Shown piece by piece: positions 46,287 through 56,535 of a DNA stretch of 64,000 bases (its first letter is position 1; the number at the start of each line of letters is the position of its first letter). The notes under the pieces were generated by a model, which had not been told where the DNA came from, ran no database searches, and worked only from the letters and a program-made list of their open reading frames with translations. This stretch comes from Burkholderiales bacterium (GTDB taxonomy: Bacteria; Pseudomonadota; Gammaproteobacteria; Burkholderiales; Burkholderiaceae_C), in the NCBI GenBank assembly GCA_947453625.1, contig CANGHK010000029.1, positions 1 through 64,000 on the forward strand, read 5' to 3'. The position numbers were made by a program, and so were the translations under genes.

Positions 46287-47690
46287 ATGACGCTGCCGCG
46301 CGCGCCGCGTTGCAGCGCCTGGCTGGGCGCGCTTCTGCTGCTGGCGCTGGCGGGCTGCGCGCCCGCCCGCCTGGCCGTCGATGCCGCGCCGCGCCAGGCC
46401 TGGGTGCAGGCGGCGTCGGATGGCCGCTGGGTGGTGCGGGCGCTGACCGAGTCCGGCAGTTGCCCCGTCCTGCGCTGGCAGAGTGGCGAGCAGGCCATGC
46501 AGCAGGCGATGCAACTCCGCGCTGCACCGGCCGTCATCGCGCCGCGACCAGGCTCAGCCCAAGCCGAGGCCAAGCCCTCGGTCTTTGCGCTGCGCAGCTG
46601 CGAGGCCAGCCTGCCCGCTGGCGCGCAAGGGCTGCAGGTCGGCGGCGTGGTCGTGCCGGCGCCGGCCGCCGAGATCCGCCGCATCGTGCTGATCGCCGAC
46701 ACCGGCTGCCGCCTCAAGCAGTCCGAGCAGGCCTTCCAGGACTGCAACGACCCGGCGCGCTGGCCCTTCGCCGCGATTGCCGCCAGCGCGGCGGCCAGGA
46801 AGCCCGACCTGGTGATCCACCTGGGCGACCTTCATTACCGCGAAAGCCCCTGCCCCGCCGGCCGTCCCGGTTGTGCCGGCAGCCCCTGGGGCTATGGCGA
46901 CGACGCCTGGGAGGCCGATTTCTTTCGGCCCGCCGCGCCCTTGCTGGCGGCCGCGCCCTGGCTGTTCGTGCGCGGCAACCATGAGTCCTGCGGCCGCGCC
47001 GGTGCCGGCTGGATGCGCATGCTGGACGCCCACCCCTGGACGCCGTCGCGCGCCTGCCAGGACCCGGCGGGCGACGCCGAGGGTGATTTCAGCCCGCCTC
47101 ATGCGGTGCCGCTGACGGCCGACAGCCAGTTCATCGTCTTCGACTCGGCGTTTGCGGCGGGCAAGCCTTACCGCGGCGACGACCCGGTGGCCAGGCGCTA
47201 TGCCGCGCAACTGCTGCAGGTGCAGCAGCTGGCCGCCGCCAAACCGCACAGCCTGTTTCTCAACCACCACCCGGTGCTGGGCTTCGGCGGAAGCGCCAGC
47301 GGCGCGCCCAAGCCCGGCAACGCCGGCTTGCAGTCGGTGATGGCTGCGGCCCACCCGGCGCGGCTGTTTGCCGACGGCATCGACTTGGTGCTGAGCGGCC
47401 ATGTGCACCTGTTCGAGGCGCTGGGATTCTCCAGCGGCCACCCGGGCGCGGTGGTGCTGGGCAATGGCGGTTCGGCGATGGAGGGCTTTGTCGACGAGGC
47501 CGCGGCGCTGCGGGCCCAACCCGCTCCCGGCGCCGTGGTGCAGTCTTTCGCCAGCCACCCGGGCTTCGGTTTCGCCACCCTGGACCGCGACGGCCAGGCC
47601 TGGCAGCTCAGCGCCTGGAGCGTGGCGGGCCAGTTGCTGCGGCGCTGCACGCTGCAGGGGCCGACTATCACCTGCGAAGCGGCGCCCTGA
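46287..47690 (+). CDS. Lipoprotein metallophosphoesterase
   Basis: The 467-residue product has a lipoprotein signal (LGALLLLALAGCAPARL). After a novel N-terminal region comes a calcineurin-like phosphoesterase domain: LIADTGCRLK, HLGDLHYRES, WLFVRGNHESCG near residue 230, SLFLNHHPVLGFGG and VLSGHVHLFEALG. The metal ligands Asp, Asp, Asn-His, His and His are all present. It begins 8 bases after the TonB receptor gene and is surely cotranscribed. It probably releases phosphate from an organic phosphate at the outer membrane or periplasm during phosphate limitation. Confidence 0.9.
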   Translation: MTLPRAPRCSAWLGALLLLALAGCAPARLAVDAAPRQAWVQAASDGRWVVRALTESGSCPVLRWQSGEQAMQQAMQLRAAPAVIAPRPGSAQAEAKPSVFALRSCEASLPAGAQGLQVGGVVVPAPAAEIRRIVLIADTGCRLKQSEQAFQDCNDPARWPFAAIAASAAARKPDLVIHLGDLHYRESPCPAGRPGCAGSPWGYGDDAWEADFFRPAAPLLAAAPWLFVRGNHESCGRAGAGWMRMLDAHPWTPSRACQDPAGDAEGDFSPPHAVPLTADSQFIVFDSAFAAGKPYRGDDPVARRYAAQLLQVQQLAAAKPHSLFLNHHPVLGFGGSASGAPKPGNAGLQSVMAAAHPARLFADGIDLVLSGHVHLFEALGFSSGHPGAVVLGNGGSAMEGFVDEAAALRAQPAPGAVVQSFASHPGFGFATLDRDGQAWQLSAWSVAGQLLRRCTLQGPTITCEAAP

Positions 47691-47832
47691 TCCTGGCGCT
47701 GGCCGCGCATCTGGCCTGTGCTTCCCGCACAGTTCGTCGCATAGGCCGCTGCCAGCGCTGGATAAGCTTGCGCGGTGACAGGGTGTGCTGGGCCGGTTGC
47801 CAGGCCTGGAATTCGGCGAAAGTGTGGCGGTG

Positions 47833-48744
47833 ATGGATGTATTTCTGCGCTGGGCGGTGCCAGTGGCCTTGCTGCTGGCGCTGGGTTGGGGGGCTTGGTG
47901 GAGGCAGCGCCGGGCGGCCCGTCAGCGCGCGGTCCCGCCCGCGGTGGCGCCTGCGCCAGCGCCGGACGAACGCCAGACCGGCGCGTTGCCCGCCCGCGCC
48001 GACAGCGCTGCGGTCTCGGCCCAGCGAGAGGCCGTTGCCCAGGCGCTGCGCCAGGCCCGTGGCCGCGCCGCGGCGGATGCGGCGCGCATTGCCGCGACGC
48101 GCATTGCCGCGGCGCGCCAGGCTCCGTCGCCAGTACAGCCGCCACCCAGCCCCCGAACGGCTTTACGGCCACTGCCTCCCGAAGCCGCAAGCCGGGCGGT
48201 GCCCGCAGCCTCGCCATCGGCAAGACCATTGACCCCCTTTGCCGCCACGGCGCCCGCGTCGCGCAGCCTCGCGCCAGGCGCGCCGCCGCAGCCCTTGCCA
48301 CCGCTGCCTCAGCGTGTGGCGCCTGCCCTCGCGATGCGCCCCACCGTGCTGGTCGTCGACGACTCCAAGGTGGTGCGGATCAAGACCAGCCGCTTGCTCG
48401 AAAAGCAGGGCTACCGCGTGCTGCTGGCCGAGGACGGCCTCAGCGCGCTGGACGCGGTGGCCGCGCAGCGTCCCGATCTGGTGATCACCGATGTGGATAT
48501 GCCCGGGCTGGATGGCTTTGGGCTGACCCAGCGTCTGCGTGCCCAGCCACGCTGGCGGCGGCTGCCGGTGATCATGATCACCTCGTCCGACGACAAGCAC
48601 CGCGCCGCCGCGGCCGCGGTCGGCGTCACCTTGTTGCTCGGCAAGCCTTATGCCGAGGACCTGCTGCTGGCTGAGGTGCACCAGGCTCTGGTGGCGGCTC
48701 TGGCGGAGGCCCCACCGGCCGGCGCTGGTTTGGTGCTGCAGTAG
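47833..48744 (+). CDS. Membrane-tethered receiver-domain protein
   Basis: The 303-residue product has one N-terminal membrane helix (FLRWAVPVALLLALGWGAWW) and a Pro/Ala/Arg-rich linker of about 150 residues. A complete response-regulator receiver domain closes it: TVLVVDDSKVVRIKTSRLL with the acidic pair, VITDVDMPGLDGFG with the phosphorylated Asp, MITSSDDKHR and the final GKPYAEDLL Lys. No output domain follows. Receivers are usually soluble, so a membrane-anchored single receiver is uncommon; it may titrate phosphate at the membrane or localise a partner. ATG 47833 is chosen because it gives the helix directly. No kinase gene is nearby. Confidence 0.85.
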   Translation: MDVFLRWAVPVALLLALGWGAWWRQRRAARQRAVPPAVAPAPAPDERQTGALPARADSAAVSAQREAVAQALRQARGRAAADAARIAATRIAAARQAPSPVQPPPSPRTALRPLPPEAASRAVPAASPSARPLTPFAATAPASRSLAPGAPPQPLPPLPQRVAPALAMRPTVLVVDDSKVVRIKTSRLLEKQGYRVLLAEDGLSALDAVAAQRPDLVITDVDMPGLDGFGLTQRLRAQPRWRRLPVIMITSSDDKHRAAAAAVGVTLLLGKPYAEDLLLAEVHQALVAALAEAPPAGAGLVLQ

Positions 48745-48769
48745 CCGGCGCGCGGCGGGGCCTGATCGC

Positions 48770-50467
48770 TCAGGGCGCCGCGCAGCGGAAACTGGCCGCG
48801 GCCTCGACCGGCCCGCCGGCGTAGCGCGCCACCTGCGGCCAGGGGCAGAGCGGGCGGCTGCGCTGGGGCGACCAGCCTGCCGGCAGTTCACGGTTGCCGG
48901 GGTTGACGCTGGCCACCAGCCGGTCGGGCGGCTGGCCCGCTTCGACCCAGGCCACCAGCGCGCCCAGCGCGTCGAAGCGGTCGGTGGCCGGCCCGCCCTG
49001 GCAATGCCCCATGCCCGGCACCGGAAACACCCGCGCCACCGCGCCGGCCGCGGCCGGGCCCAAGTTGTGCTGCAGCCGCTCGGCCCAGGCCAGGGTGTCG
49101 TTGACCGAGAAAACCGGGTCGCTGTTGCCGTGGTAGACGATCATCTTGCCGCCATGCCTGGCCAGCGCAGCCAGGGTCGGGTTCGCGGCGTCGGGCGGCG
49201 TCATCAGCGCCATCGCCGATTCAGGAAAAGTCGCATCGCTGGCGAAGATCCTGGCCGCGTCGCGGTCGAAATCGAAGTGCGCCAGGTAGTCGACCAAGGC
49301 TGCTGGCGTGCCGACGACTTGGGTGGGCGGCGTGCCGTAGACATAGGCCAGCGAGGCCGCGCCCAGCGTGGCGATGATGGGCAGGCGGTCCCAGGGCGCA
49401 ATCGTCGATTCGAGCTTCCAGGTGCGCCAGCCGGCCGTGCCTATGCCGGCGTCGAAACTCCAGTCGCTGTACAGCGCCTGGCCGCTGCGGTTGCGCGGGC
49501 CGGCGAAGGACTGGCCCAGCGCCTGCACCTGCGGCGCGCTCAGGCAGGCCGCGGTCTTGGCGCCAGTGCACTGCAGGTCGGCCAGCCGGAAGGCCTGCTG
49601 GCAGCGCTTCAGGTCGCCCACCATGCCGTCTACCAGCAGGTCCAGGCCGTCGCAGCGCGCCAGCACCCTGTCGGCCACCAGCGCCATGTCGGCCGGGCTG
49701 AAGGCGCGGCGCAGGTCGGACGCGACCGACTGCCAGTGCTGGACGTCCCAGGCATGCTGCAAGGCGGCCCGGGGCAGGTTGAAGCCCGGCGCGCCGGCCA
49801 GGATGCCGTCGTAGCGCTCGGCGTAGCGGCTGGCCGCCACCATCGCCTGGCGCCCGCCATTGGCGCAGCCGGCCAGGTAGTTGTGCCGTGGCGGCCCACC
49901 GTAGTGGCGCGCCATCAGCGCCTGGGCCACCGTCCAGACCGCGCCGATGGCGGCATGGCCCTGGTCGCGCCTGGCCTGTGGGTCGAGGCCGAACAGGTTG
50001 CCGCGGACCAGCCCGGCGGCGGCGTTGGCCGGGTCCTCGGCGCGATGGCCCGCGTCGCTGCTGATCACCGCGAAGCCGCGCGACAAGGCGTCTTGGGCCA
50101 GCACCCCCAGGTCGCCCAGCGCGGGCTGGACCACGCCGTCGTTGCCGCCGTTGGCCTGGTGCAGAAAGCGCTTGTTCCAGCCCTGTGGCAAGCGCATCTC
50201 GAAGCCTATCGCATAGCGTTTGCCGTCGATGCCGGTGCGCTCGGCGAGTTGGCCTTGCACCAGGCAATGTGCCGGGTGGCCGCGGGCGTCGACGGGGTGG
50301 TCGTTGGCCTGGGTCAGGCGCAGCCCGGGCAGGGCGCCCAGCGCGGCCGGCAACTGGGCGCAGGCCACCGTGCCCGGCGGCGGCCTGTCGGCGCAAGCGG
50401 CCAGCAGCGCCATTGCCGCAGCGAAGGACGCGAGACAGGCCAGGCGGGGCGGACTGACAGCGTACAT
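48770..50467 (-). CDS. Tannase/feruloyl esterase-family lipoprotein lacking the catalytic serine
   Basis: The 565-residue product has a lipoprotein-type leader (LASFAAAMALLAAC). It belongs to the tannase/feruloyl esterase alpha/beta-hydrolase family: QANGGNDGVV, ISSDAGHRAEDP, HNYLAGCANGGRQAMVAASRY, HGNSDPVFS and PGMGHCQGG. In active members the nucleophile region is GCSxGGR, with Cys-Ser; here it is GCANGGR, so Ala replaces Ser while the Asp, His and the supporting Cys residues remain. Either the enzyme is inactive, uses another nucleophile, or has become a binding protein. It lies upstream of nothing in common; mmsA follows on the same strand side by 65 bases. Confidence 0.88.
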   Translation of the reverse strand: MYAVSPPRLACLASFAAAMALLAACADRPPPGTVACAQLPAALGALPGLRLTQANDHPVDARGHPAHCLVQGQLAERTGIDGKRYAIGFEMRLPQGWNKRFLHQANGGNDGVVQPALGDLGVLAQDALSRGFAVISSDAGHRAEDPANAAAGLVRGNLFGLDPQARRDQGHAAIGAVWTVAQALMARHYGGPPRHNYLAGCANGGRQAMVAASRYAERYDGILAGAPGFNLPRAALQHAWDVQHWQSVASDLRRAFSPADMALVADRVLARCDGLDLLVDGMVGDLKRCQQAFRLADLQCTGAKTAACLSAPQVQALGQSFAGPRNRSGQALYSDWSFDAGIGTAGWRTWKLESTIAPWDRLPIIATLGAASLAYVYGTPPTQVVGTPAALVDYLAHFDFDRDAARIFASDATFPESAMALMTPPDAANPTLAALARHGGKMIVYHGNSDPVFSVNDTLAWAERLQHNLGPAAAGAVARVFPVPGMGHCQGGPATDRFDALGALVAWVEAGQPPDRLVASVNPGNRELPAGWSPQRSRPLCPWPQVARYAGGPVEAAASFRCAAP

Positions 50468-50532
50468 CGGTCTCTCCTGGGTGGGCCAGGCCGGGCGCCG
50501 GCGGCGTTGCCGCAGCGCGCCTTAGCGCAAGC

Positions 50533-52053
<1,521 letters not shown>

Positions 52054-52134
52054 GGAGGGCTCCGGCAGAGGGGTTCGAGGAATCGCAGTCTAGGCCGCGC
52101 CCGGCGCGCTGACCAGTGGCCTGGTGCTGGATTC

Positions 52135-52156
52135 ATTGTTCGCGATAGTGAACAAT
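52135..52156. promoter_or_regulatory. LysR-type operator ATTGTTC-N8-GAACAAT
   Basis: Two perfect 7-base arms are separated by GCGATAGT. The inner part TTC-N8-GAA fits the T-N11-A style of LysR boxes. The site lies 25 bases before the LysR start codon and 82 bases upstream of mmsA, so it can serve both autoregulation and control of mmsA. Confidence 0.75.
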
Positions 52157-52180
52157 CAAGCTTGGTATTCAGGAACAACC

Positions 52181-53131
52181 ATGGACGAGCGCCGCATCGA
52201 GACCCTCTGGAGCCATGTGCACTGGCTGTCGGTGCTGGGCATGCTGGGCAGTTACACGGCCGCCGCGCAGCGCCTGGGCGTCAGCAAGGCGGCGATGAGC
52301 CAGCGCATCAACGAGTTGGAGCGCGCTGCCGGCGTGCCGCTGGTGGCGCGCACCACGCGCAGCGCGCGCCTGACCGAGGCCGGCCAGCAACTGGTCGACG
52401 CCACTGGCAGTGCCTTCGAGACCATCGCCAGCGCGTTTGCCGGCATCCGCGACCTGGCCGCCACGCCGCGCGGCCGCTTGCGCGTGACCGCGCCGGTGGC
52501 GCTGGCGCGCCAGGTCATCGTGCCGCTGCTGCCGGCGTTCCTGCGCGCCCACCCGCTGGTGCGCATCGAACTCGACCTGTCCGACCGGCTGGTGCCGCTG
52601 GCGCAGGAGGGTTTCGACCTGGGCGTGCGCCACACGCCCGCGCCGCCCGAGACCCATGTGGCGTGGACGCTGTGTGCCACCCGCTCGCTGCTGGTGGCCA
52701 GCCGCGCCTATCTGCGCCGGCGCGGCACGCCGCTGACGCCGGCCGATCTGGCCCAGCACGACTGCCTGCCCTATTTGCGGGCGGGCGAGGCGTCGGCCTG
52801 GCAGCTGCAGCCCTTGCAGGCCGACCCGGGGGAGGGCCAGGGTGGCAGCAAGGTCACCGTGCCGGTCAGCGGCTGCTTCGTCGCCAACAACAGCGAGGCC
52901 TTGCGCGAGGTGGCGCTGGCCGGGCTGGGCATCGCGCTGCTGCCCGATTTCAGCGCCCGCGATGCGCTGCGCGCCGGCAAGCTGGTGGTCGTGCTGCCCG
53001 ACTGGCAGCCGGTGGGCAGCTTCGGCGAGCACCTGTACGCGATCCGGCCCTTCAGCCCGCAGGTGCCCAGGGCGGTGCAGGCCCTGGTGCAGCATCTGCG
53101 TCAATCGCTGCATGCCGGCTTCGCAGCCTGA
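52181..53131 (+). CDS. LysR-family transcriptional regulator, probable regulator of mmsA
   Basis: The 316-residue product has an N-terminal winged helix (SVLGMLGSYTAAAQRLGVSKAAMSQRINELERAAGVPL) and a two-lobed substrate-binding region (GRLRVTAPVALARQVIVPLLPAFLRAHP). It ends in the type of tail seen in the CrgA/dsdC-like subgroup. ATG 52181 is preferred over the ORF-track start, which runs across the operator. The gene is divergent from mmsA and the inverted repeat at 52135-52156 lies between. The effector is probably a branched-chain amino acid metabolite. Confidence 0.9.
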   Translation: MDERRIETLWSHVHWLSVLGMLGSYTAAAQRLGVSKAAMSQRINELERAAGVPLVARTTRSARLTEAGQQLVDATGSAFETIASAFAGIRDLAATPRGRLRVTAPVALARQVIVPLLPAFLRAHPLVRIELDLSDRLVPLAQEGFDLGVRHTPAPPETHVAWTLCATRSLLVASRAYLRRRGTPLTPADLAQHDCLPYLRAGEASAWQLQPLQADPGEGQGGSKVTVPVSGCFVANNSEALREVALAGLGIALLPDFSARDALRAGKLVVVLPDWQPVGSFGEHLYAIRPFSPQVPRAVQALVQHLRQSLHAGFAA

Positions 53132-53191
53132 ACTTCCGGCCTGGCCTTGCGAACCGACCTTGTGGAGTGACCCTGTGAAATGCGCGGGTCG

Positions 53192-53221
53192 AAAAAAAGC
53201 CCGCCGATTGCTCGGCGGGCT
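53192..53221 (-). terminator. Rho-independent terminator
   Basis: Read on the minus strand, AGCCCGCCGA and TCGGCGGGCT form a perfect 10-bp stem around GCAA, followed by a run of seven T. It ends the yajQ-kynU transcription unit or the structured RNA just upstream. It is the strongest intrinsic terminator I see in the window. Confidence 0.88.
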
Positions 53222-53397
53222 GCAAAGTCCTCGAAAGGACGTCGTTGGGACCCTCACGAGGCGGCTCATTGCCTCGTTTGCCAGTGTCACCCCAGGGCAT
53301 CAGCTGGCAACAGGGCGGACTGTGCGGGAGATCTGCGGGCACGGCCATCCCTAGGCTGAAGCCCAAGCTCCGGACGGCATGCGCCAGGTCTCAGATC
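53192..53397 (-). ncRNA. Highly structured RNA or kynU 3' UTR with five stacked hairpins
   Basis: On the minus strand the 206 bases after kynU fold into consecutive perfect stems: GATCTG/CAGATC closing a long imperfect hairpin with CTTGGGC-TTCA-GCCTAGG inside, then TTGCCAG/CTGGCAA, ACGAGGC/GCCTCGT and GTCCT-TTCG-AGGAC. The final AGCCCGCCGA/TCGGCGGGCT stem is followed by a U-run. Adjacent stems 2 and 3 abut with no gap. I considered 6S, SRP RNA and cobalamin riboswitches; none fits the motifs. It may be an independent small RNA or an RNA element processed from kynU mRNA. Function is unknown. Confidence 0.5.
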
Positions 53398-54740
53398 ACC
53401 GCCCCGCGCTGCGTGAACCGAGGCTCGCGCCATTCGCCCCGGTCGATAACGCCGCGCAGGTGCGCCACCGCGTCCCAGACATCGACGAAGCGGGTGTAGA
53501 GCGGCGTGACGCCGAAGCGCAGGATGTCGGCCTGGTTGGCTGCCGGACCCTCTGCCGCACTGTCCTGCGCACCGCCCGTCAGCCCCTTGCCCGGGCTGCC
53601 GGCGCGGAAGTCGCCGACCACGCCGCGCGCGATCAGCGCCTGCACCACGGCATGGGCGGCGCCGGCGCGGCCGGCGTCGCTGGCCGGATCGAAAGCCAGG
53701 CAGACCTGGCTGCCGCGACTGGCGTCGTCGTCGGGTGAGACCAGCAGCAGGCCCTGTCCGGCGCAGCGTTCGGCCGCGGCGGCGATGAACAGCCGGGTCA
53801 GCGCCAGCGACTTGGCGCGCAGCGCGGCCATGCCGCCCAGCGGCGCGGCCGCCAGCAGGGTGTCGACGCCGCATTCCAGCGCGGCCATCGCCAGCACCGA
53901 GGGCGTGCCGCAGACATAGCGCGCAATGCCGGCGGCCGGCTGGTAGCCGGGCTCGAAGGCGAAGGGCGCGGCATGGCCCAGCCAGCCCGACAGCGGCTGG
54001 ACGAAGCGGTCGACCAGGTCGGGACGCACCCAGGCGAAGGCCGGTGCGCCGGGGCCGCCGTTGAGGAATTTGTAGCCGCAGCCCACGGCGTAGTCGGCAC
54101 CGTCGGCGTTCAGCGCCACCGGCAGCGCGCCGGCCGAATGCGCCAGGTCCCAGACCACCCGCGCGCCGGCGCGGTGCGCGGCGCGGCTCAGGCCGGCCAT
54201 GTCGTGCAGGTGGCCGGTCCGGTAGTTGACCTGCGTCAGCAGCAGCACGGCCGTGTCGGCGTCCAGCGCGGCCGCTATCTGCCCGGGCGCGTCCACCAGC
54301 CGCAGGCTGCAGCCCTGTTGCTGGCACAGCGACTGGGCGATGTAGAGATCGGTCGGGAAGTTGCTGCGCTCGCTGACGATCACGCGCCGCGTCGGGGCGT
54401 CCTCGCGCTGCACCGCCAGCGCCGCCGACAGCACCTTGAACAGGTTGACCGAGGTCGAGTCCGCCACCACCAGTTCGCCCGGCCCGGCGCCCACCAGGCG
54501 GGCGATCTTGTCGCCCAGGCGCTGGGGCTGGTCCATCCAGCCGGCCGAGTTCCAACTGCCGATCAAGCCGCGGCCCCATTCCTGGGTGATCACCTGGCCC
54601 ACCCGCGCCGCGGTGGCGCGCGGCAGCACGCCCAGCGAGTTGCCGTCGAGGTAGATCAAACCGTCCGGCAGGTCGAACAGCTGGCGCATCGGCGCCAGGG
54701 CGTCGGCGGCGTCCAGCGCCAGGGCGTCGTCACGGGTCAT
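53391..54740 (-). CDS. kynU: Kynureninase
   Basis: Kynureninase cleaves kynurenine to anthranilate and alanine in tryptophan catabolism. This 449-residue PLP enzyme has LIYLDGNSLGVLPRA near the N terminus, VADSTSVNLFKVLSAAL, WDLAHSAGALPVALN with the Asp of the cofactor site, and CGYKFLNGGPGAPAF with the Schiff-base Lys. It ends in FGVTPLYTRFVDVWDAVAHL. No other kyn gene is nearby, which is unusual: in this order kynB and kynA usually adjoin. The gene starts 33 bases after yajQ and may be cotranscribed with it. Confidence 0.95.
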   Translation of the reverse strand: MTRDDALALDAADALAPMRQLFDLPDGLIYLDGNSLGVLPRATAARVGQVITQEWGRGLIGSWNSAGWMDQPQRLGDKIARLVGAGPGELVVADSTSVNLFKVLSAALAVQREDAPTRRVIVSERSNFPTDLYIAQSLCQQQGCSLRLVDAPGQIAAALDADTAVLLLTQVNYRTGHLHDMAGLSRAAHRAGARVVWDLAHSAGALPVALNADGADYAVGCGYKFLNGGPGAPAFAWVRPDLVDRFVQPLSGWLGHAAPFAFEPGYQPAAGIARYVCGTPSVLAMAALECGVDTLLAAAPLGGMAALRAKSLALTRLFIAAAAERCAGQGLLLVSPDDDASRGSQVCLAFDPASDAGRAGAAHAVVQALIARGVVGDFRAGSPGKGLTGGAQDSAAEGPAANQADILRFGVTPLYTRFVDVWDAVAHLRGVIDRGEWREPRFTQRGAVI

Positions 54741-54773
54741 CGGGGTTCTGCCATGGGATTTGCGCGCTATCGC

Positions 54774-55274
54774 TCAATCGCGGAAGTTGTTGAAGGCCAG
54801 CGGCACGTCGGCCACCTCCTTGCGCAGCAGCGCCATCGCCGCCTGCAGGTCGTCGCGCTTGGCGCCGGTCACGCGCACGCTGTCGCCCTGGATGGCGGCC
54901 TGCACCTTCAGCTTGCTCTGCTTGATGAAGTTCTGGATCTTCTTGGCGGTCTCGGCGTCTATGCCCTGCTTGACCGGCACGGTCTGGCGCACCTTGTCGC
55001 CGCCCATCTTCTCGATCTTGGCGCTGAAGTCGAGAAAGCGCACGTCGACGCCGCGCTTGCTGAGCTTGGCGGTGAACAGGTCGCGCACCTGGGCGATCTG
55101 GAAATCGCTGTCGCCGTGCAGTTGCAGGCTGCGGTCCTTGCCGGCCTCGACGCTCTCGATCCGGGCGGCCGAGCCCTTGAAGTCGAAGCGGGTGGCGATT
55201 TCCTTGCTGCTCTGCTCGATGGCATTGCGCAATTCCACCAGGTTGGGTTCGAGAACGGTGTCGAAGCTGGGCAT
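54774..55274 (-). CDS. yajQ: YajQ-family cyclic-di-GMP-binding protein
   Basis: The 166-residue cytosolic protein has the YajQ layout: [35 protein letters not shown] at the N terminus, [21 protein letters not shown] and the final [14 protein letters not shown]. In Xanthomonas a YajQ homologue binds cyclic-di-GMP and a transcription factor; other members bind nucleotides. The diguanylate cyclase gene at 61952 in this window could supply that signal, though linkage is weak. It is divergent from murB and precedes kynU on the same strand. Confidence 0.95.
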   Translation of the reverse strand: MPSFDTVLEPNLVELRNAIEQSSKEIATRFDFKGSAARIESVEAGKDRSLQLHGDSDFQIAQVRDLFTAKLSKRGVDVRFLDFSAKIEKMGGDKVRQTVPVKQGIDAETAKKIQNFIKQSKLKVQAAIQGDSVRVTGAKRDDLQAAMALLRKEVADVPLAFNNFRD

Positions 55275-55423
55275 GGCGGCAGTCTGATCGGGTGGGTAAG
55301 GGCAAAAATTCTGCCACGTTGCGGCGGTCGCGGTGGAATGACACCCGGTGCGCCGCCGCCACCAGTCCCGGGCGCGGCACCGGCACCCTGCCGGCGCGCG
55401 CCGCCAGGGTCCAGAATCACGCC

Positions 55424-56473
55424 ATGGCTTCCCCCACCGCCCCGCTGACCATCGAGCGCGCCTGCAACCTGCGCGCGCTCAACAGCTTCGGCCTGCCGGC
55501 GGTGGCGCACACGCTGGTGCGCATACGCGGCGATGCCGACGTGCGCCGCGTGCTCGACCACCCCGAGCTCGGCCGCGCTCCCAAGCTGGTGCTGGGCGGC
55601 GGCAGCAACCTGGTGCTGACGCGCGATCCGCGGGCGGTGGTGCTGCGGGTCGAGGTGGCGGGCCGGCGCCTGGTCGAGACCCGCGATGACGCCTGGATCG
55701 TCGAGTTCGGCGCCGGCGAGTCCTGGCACGACGCGGTGGCCTGGACGCTGGACCAGGGCTGGCCCGGGCTGGAGAACCTGGGCCTGATCCCCGGCACGGT
55801 GGGCGCCACGCCGGTGCAGAACATCGGCGCCTACGGCATCGAGCTGGCCGACCGCTTCGACGCGCTGGACGCGGTCGACCTGATCACCGGCCGCAGCGTG
55901 ACGCTGGACGCGCGGGCCTGCAACTTTGGCTACCGCGACAGCGTGTTCAAGCAAGGCGGCTTTGGCGGCCTGGCCGGCAAGAGCCTGATCACGCGGGTGC
56001 GGCTGCGCCTGCCGCGGCCCTGGCAGCCGGTGCGCGGCTACCTCGACCTGGAGCGCCGGCTGGCCGAGACCGGCCAGCACGACCCCGACGCGCGGGCGAT
56101 CTTCGACGCGGTGTGCGCGGTGCGCCGCGCCAAGCTGCCCGACCCGGCGGTGCTGGGCAATGCCGGCAGCTTCTTCAAGAACCCGGTGGTCAGCGCCGAG
56201 CAGTGCCGCGACATCACCGGCCGCGACCCGCACCTGGTGCATTACCCGATGCCCGACGGCCAGTTCAAGCTGGCCGCTGGCTGGCTGATCGACGCCTGCG
56301 GCTGGAAAGGCAAGAGCATAGGCGGGGCCGGTGTCTACGAGCGCCAGGCGCTGGTGCTGGTGAACCGGGGTAGCGCCACCGGCGCCGAGGTGCTGACGCT
56401 GGCGCGCGCGATCCAGGAAAGCGTCTACGGCCGCTTCGGCATCCGGCTCGAGCCCGAGCCTGTCGTCGTGTGA
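55424..56473 (+). CDS. murB: UDP-N-acetylenolpyruvoylglucosamine reductase
   Basis: MurB reduces UDP-GlcNAc-enolpyruvate to UDP-MurNAc in peptidoglycan synthesis. The 349-residue flavoprotein has [14 protein letters not shown], the FAD block [38 protein letters not shown] and the catalytic Ser in [13 protein letters not shown]. The insertion pattern matches type I MurB as in E. coli. ATG 55424 (MASPTAPL) is chosen over the ORF-track start 44 codons earlier. It is divergent from yajQ. Confidence 0.96.
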   Translation: MASPTAPLTIERACNLRALNSFGLPAVAHTLVRIRGDADVRRVLDHPELGRAPKLVLGGGSNLVLTRDPRAVVLRVEVAGRRLVETRDDAWIVEFGAGESWHDAVAWTLDQGWPGLENLGLIPGTVGATPVQNIGAYGIELADRFDALDAVDLITGRSVTLDARACNFGYRDSVFKQGGFGGLAGKSLITRVRLRLPRPWQPVRGYLDLERRLAETGQHDPDARAIFDAVCAVRRAKLPDPAVLGNAGSFFKNPVVSAEQCRDITGRDPHLVHYPMPDGQFKLAAGWLIDACGWKGKSIGGAGVYERQALVLVNRGSATGAEVLTLARAIQESVYGRFGIRLEPEPVVV

Positions 56474-56535
56474 CGCGCAGGCTGTGACGCAGGTGCGGTG
56501 ACGCGCCGGGGCTGTCGCGGAGGACAATGCCAGTT

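Noticed and set aside
53192-53397. 6S RNA, SRP RNA or cobalamin riboswitch
   Set aside because: The typical 6S central bubble, the SRP GGAAGCAG loop and the B12 box motifs are not present; kept as an unclassified structured RNA.
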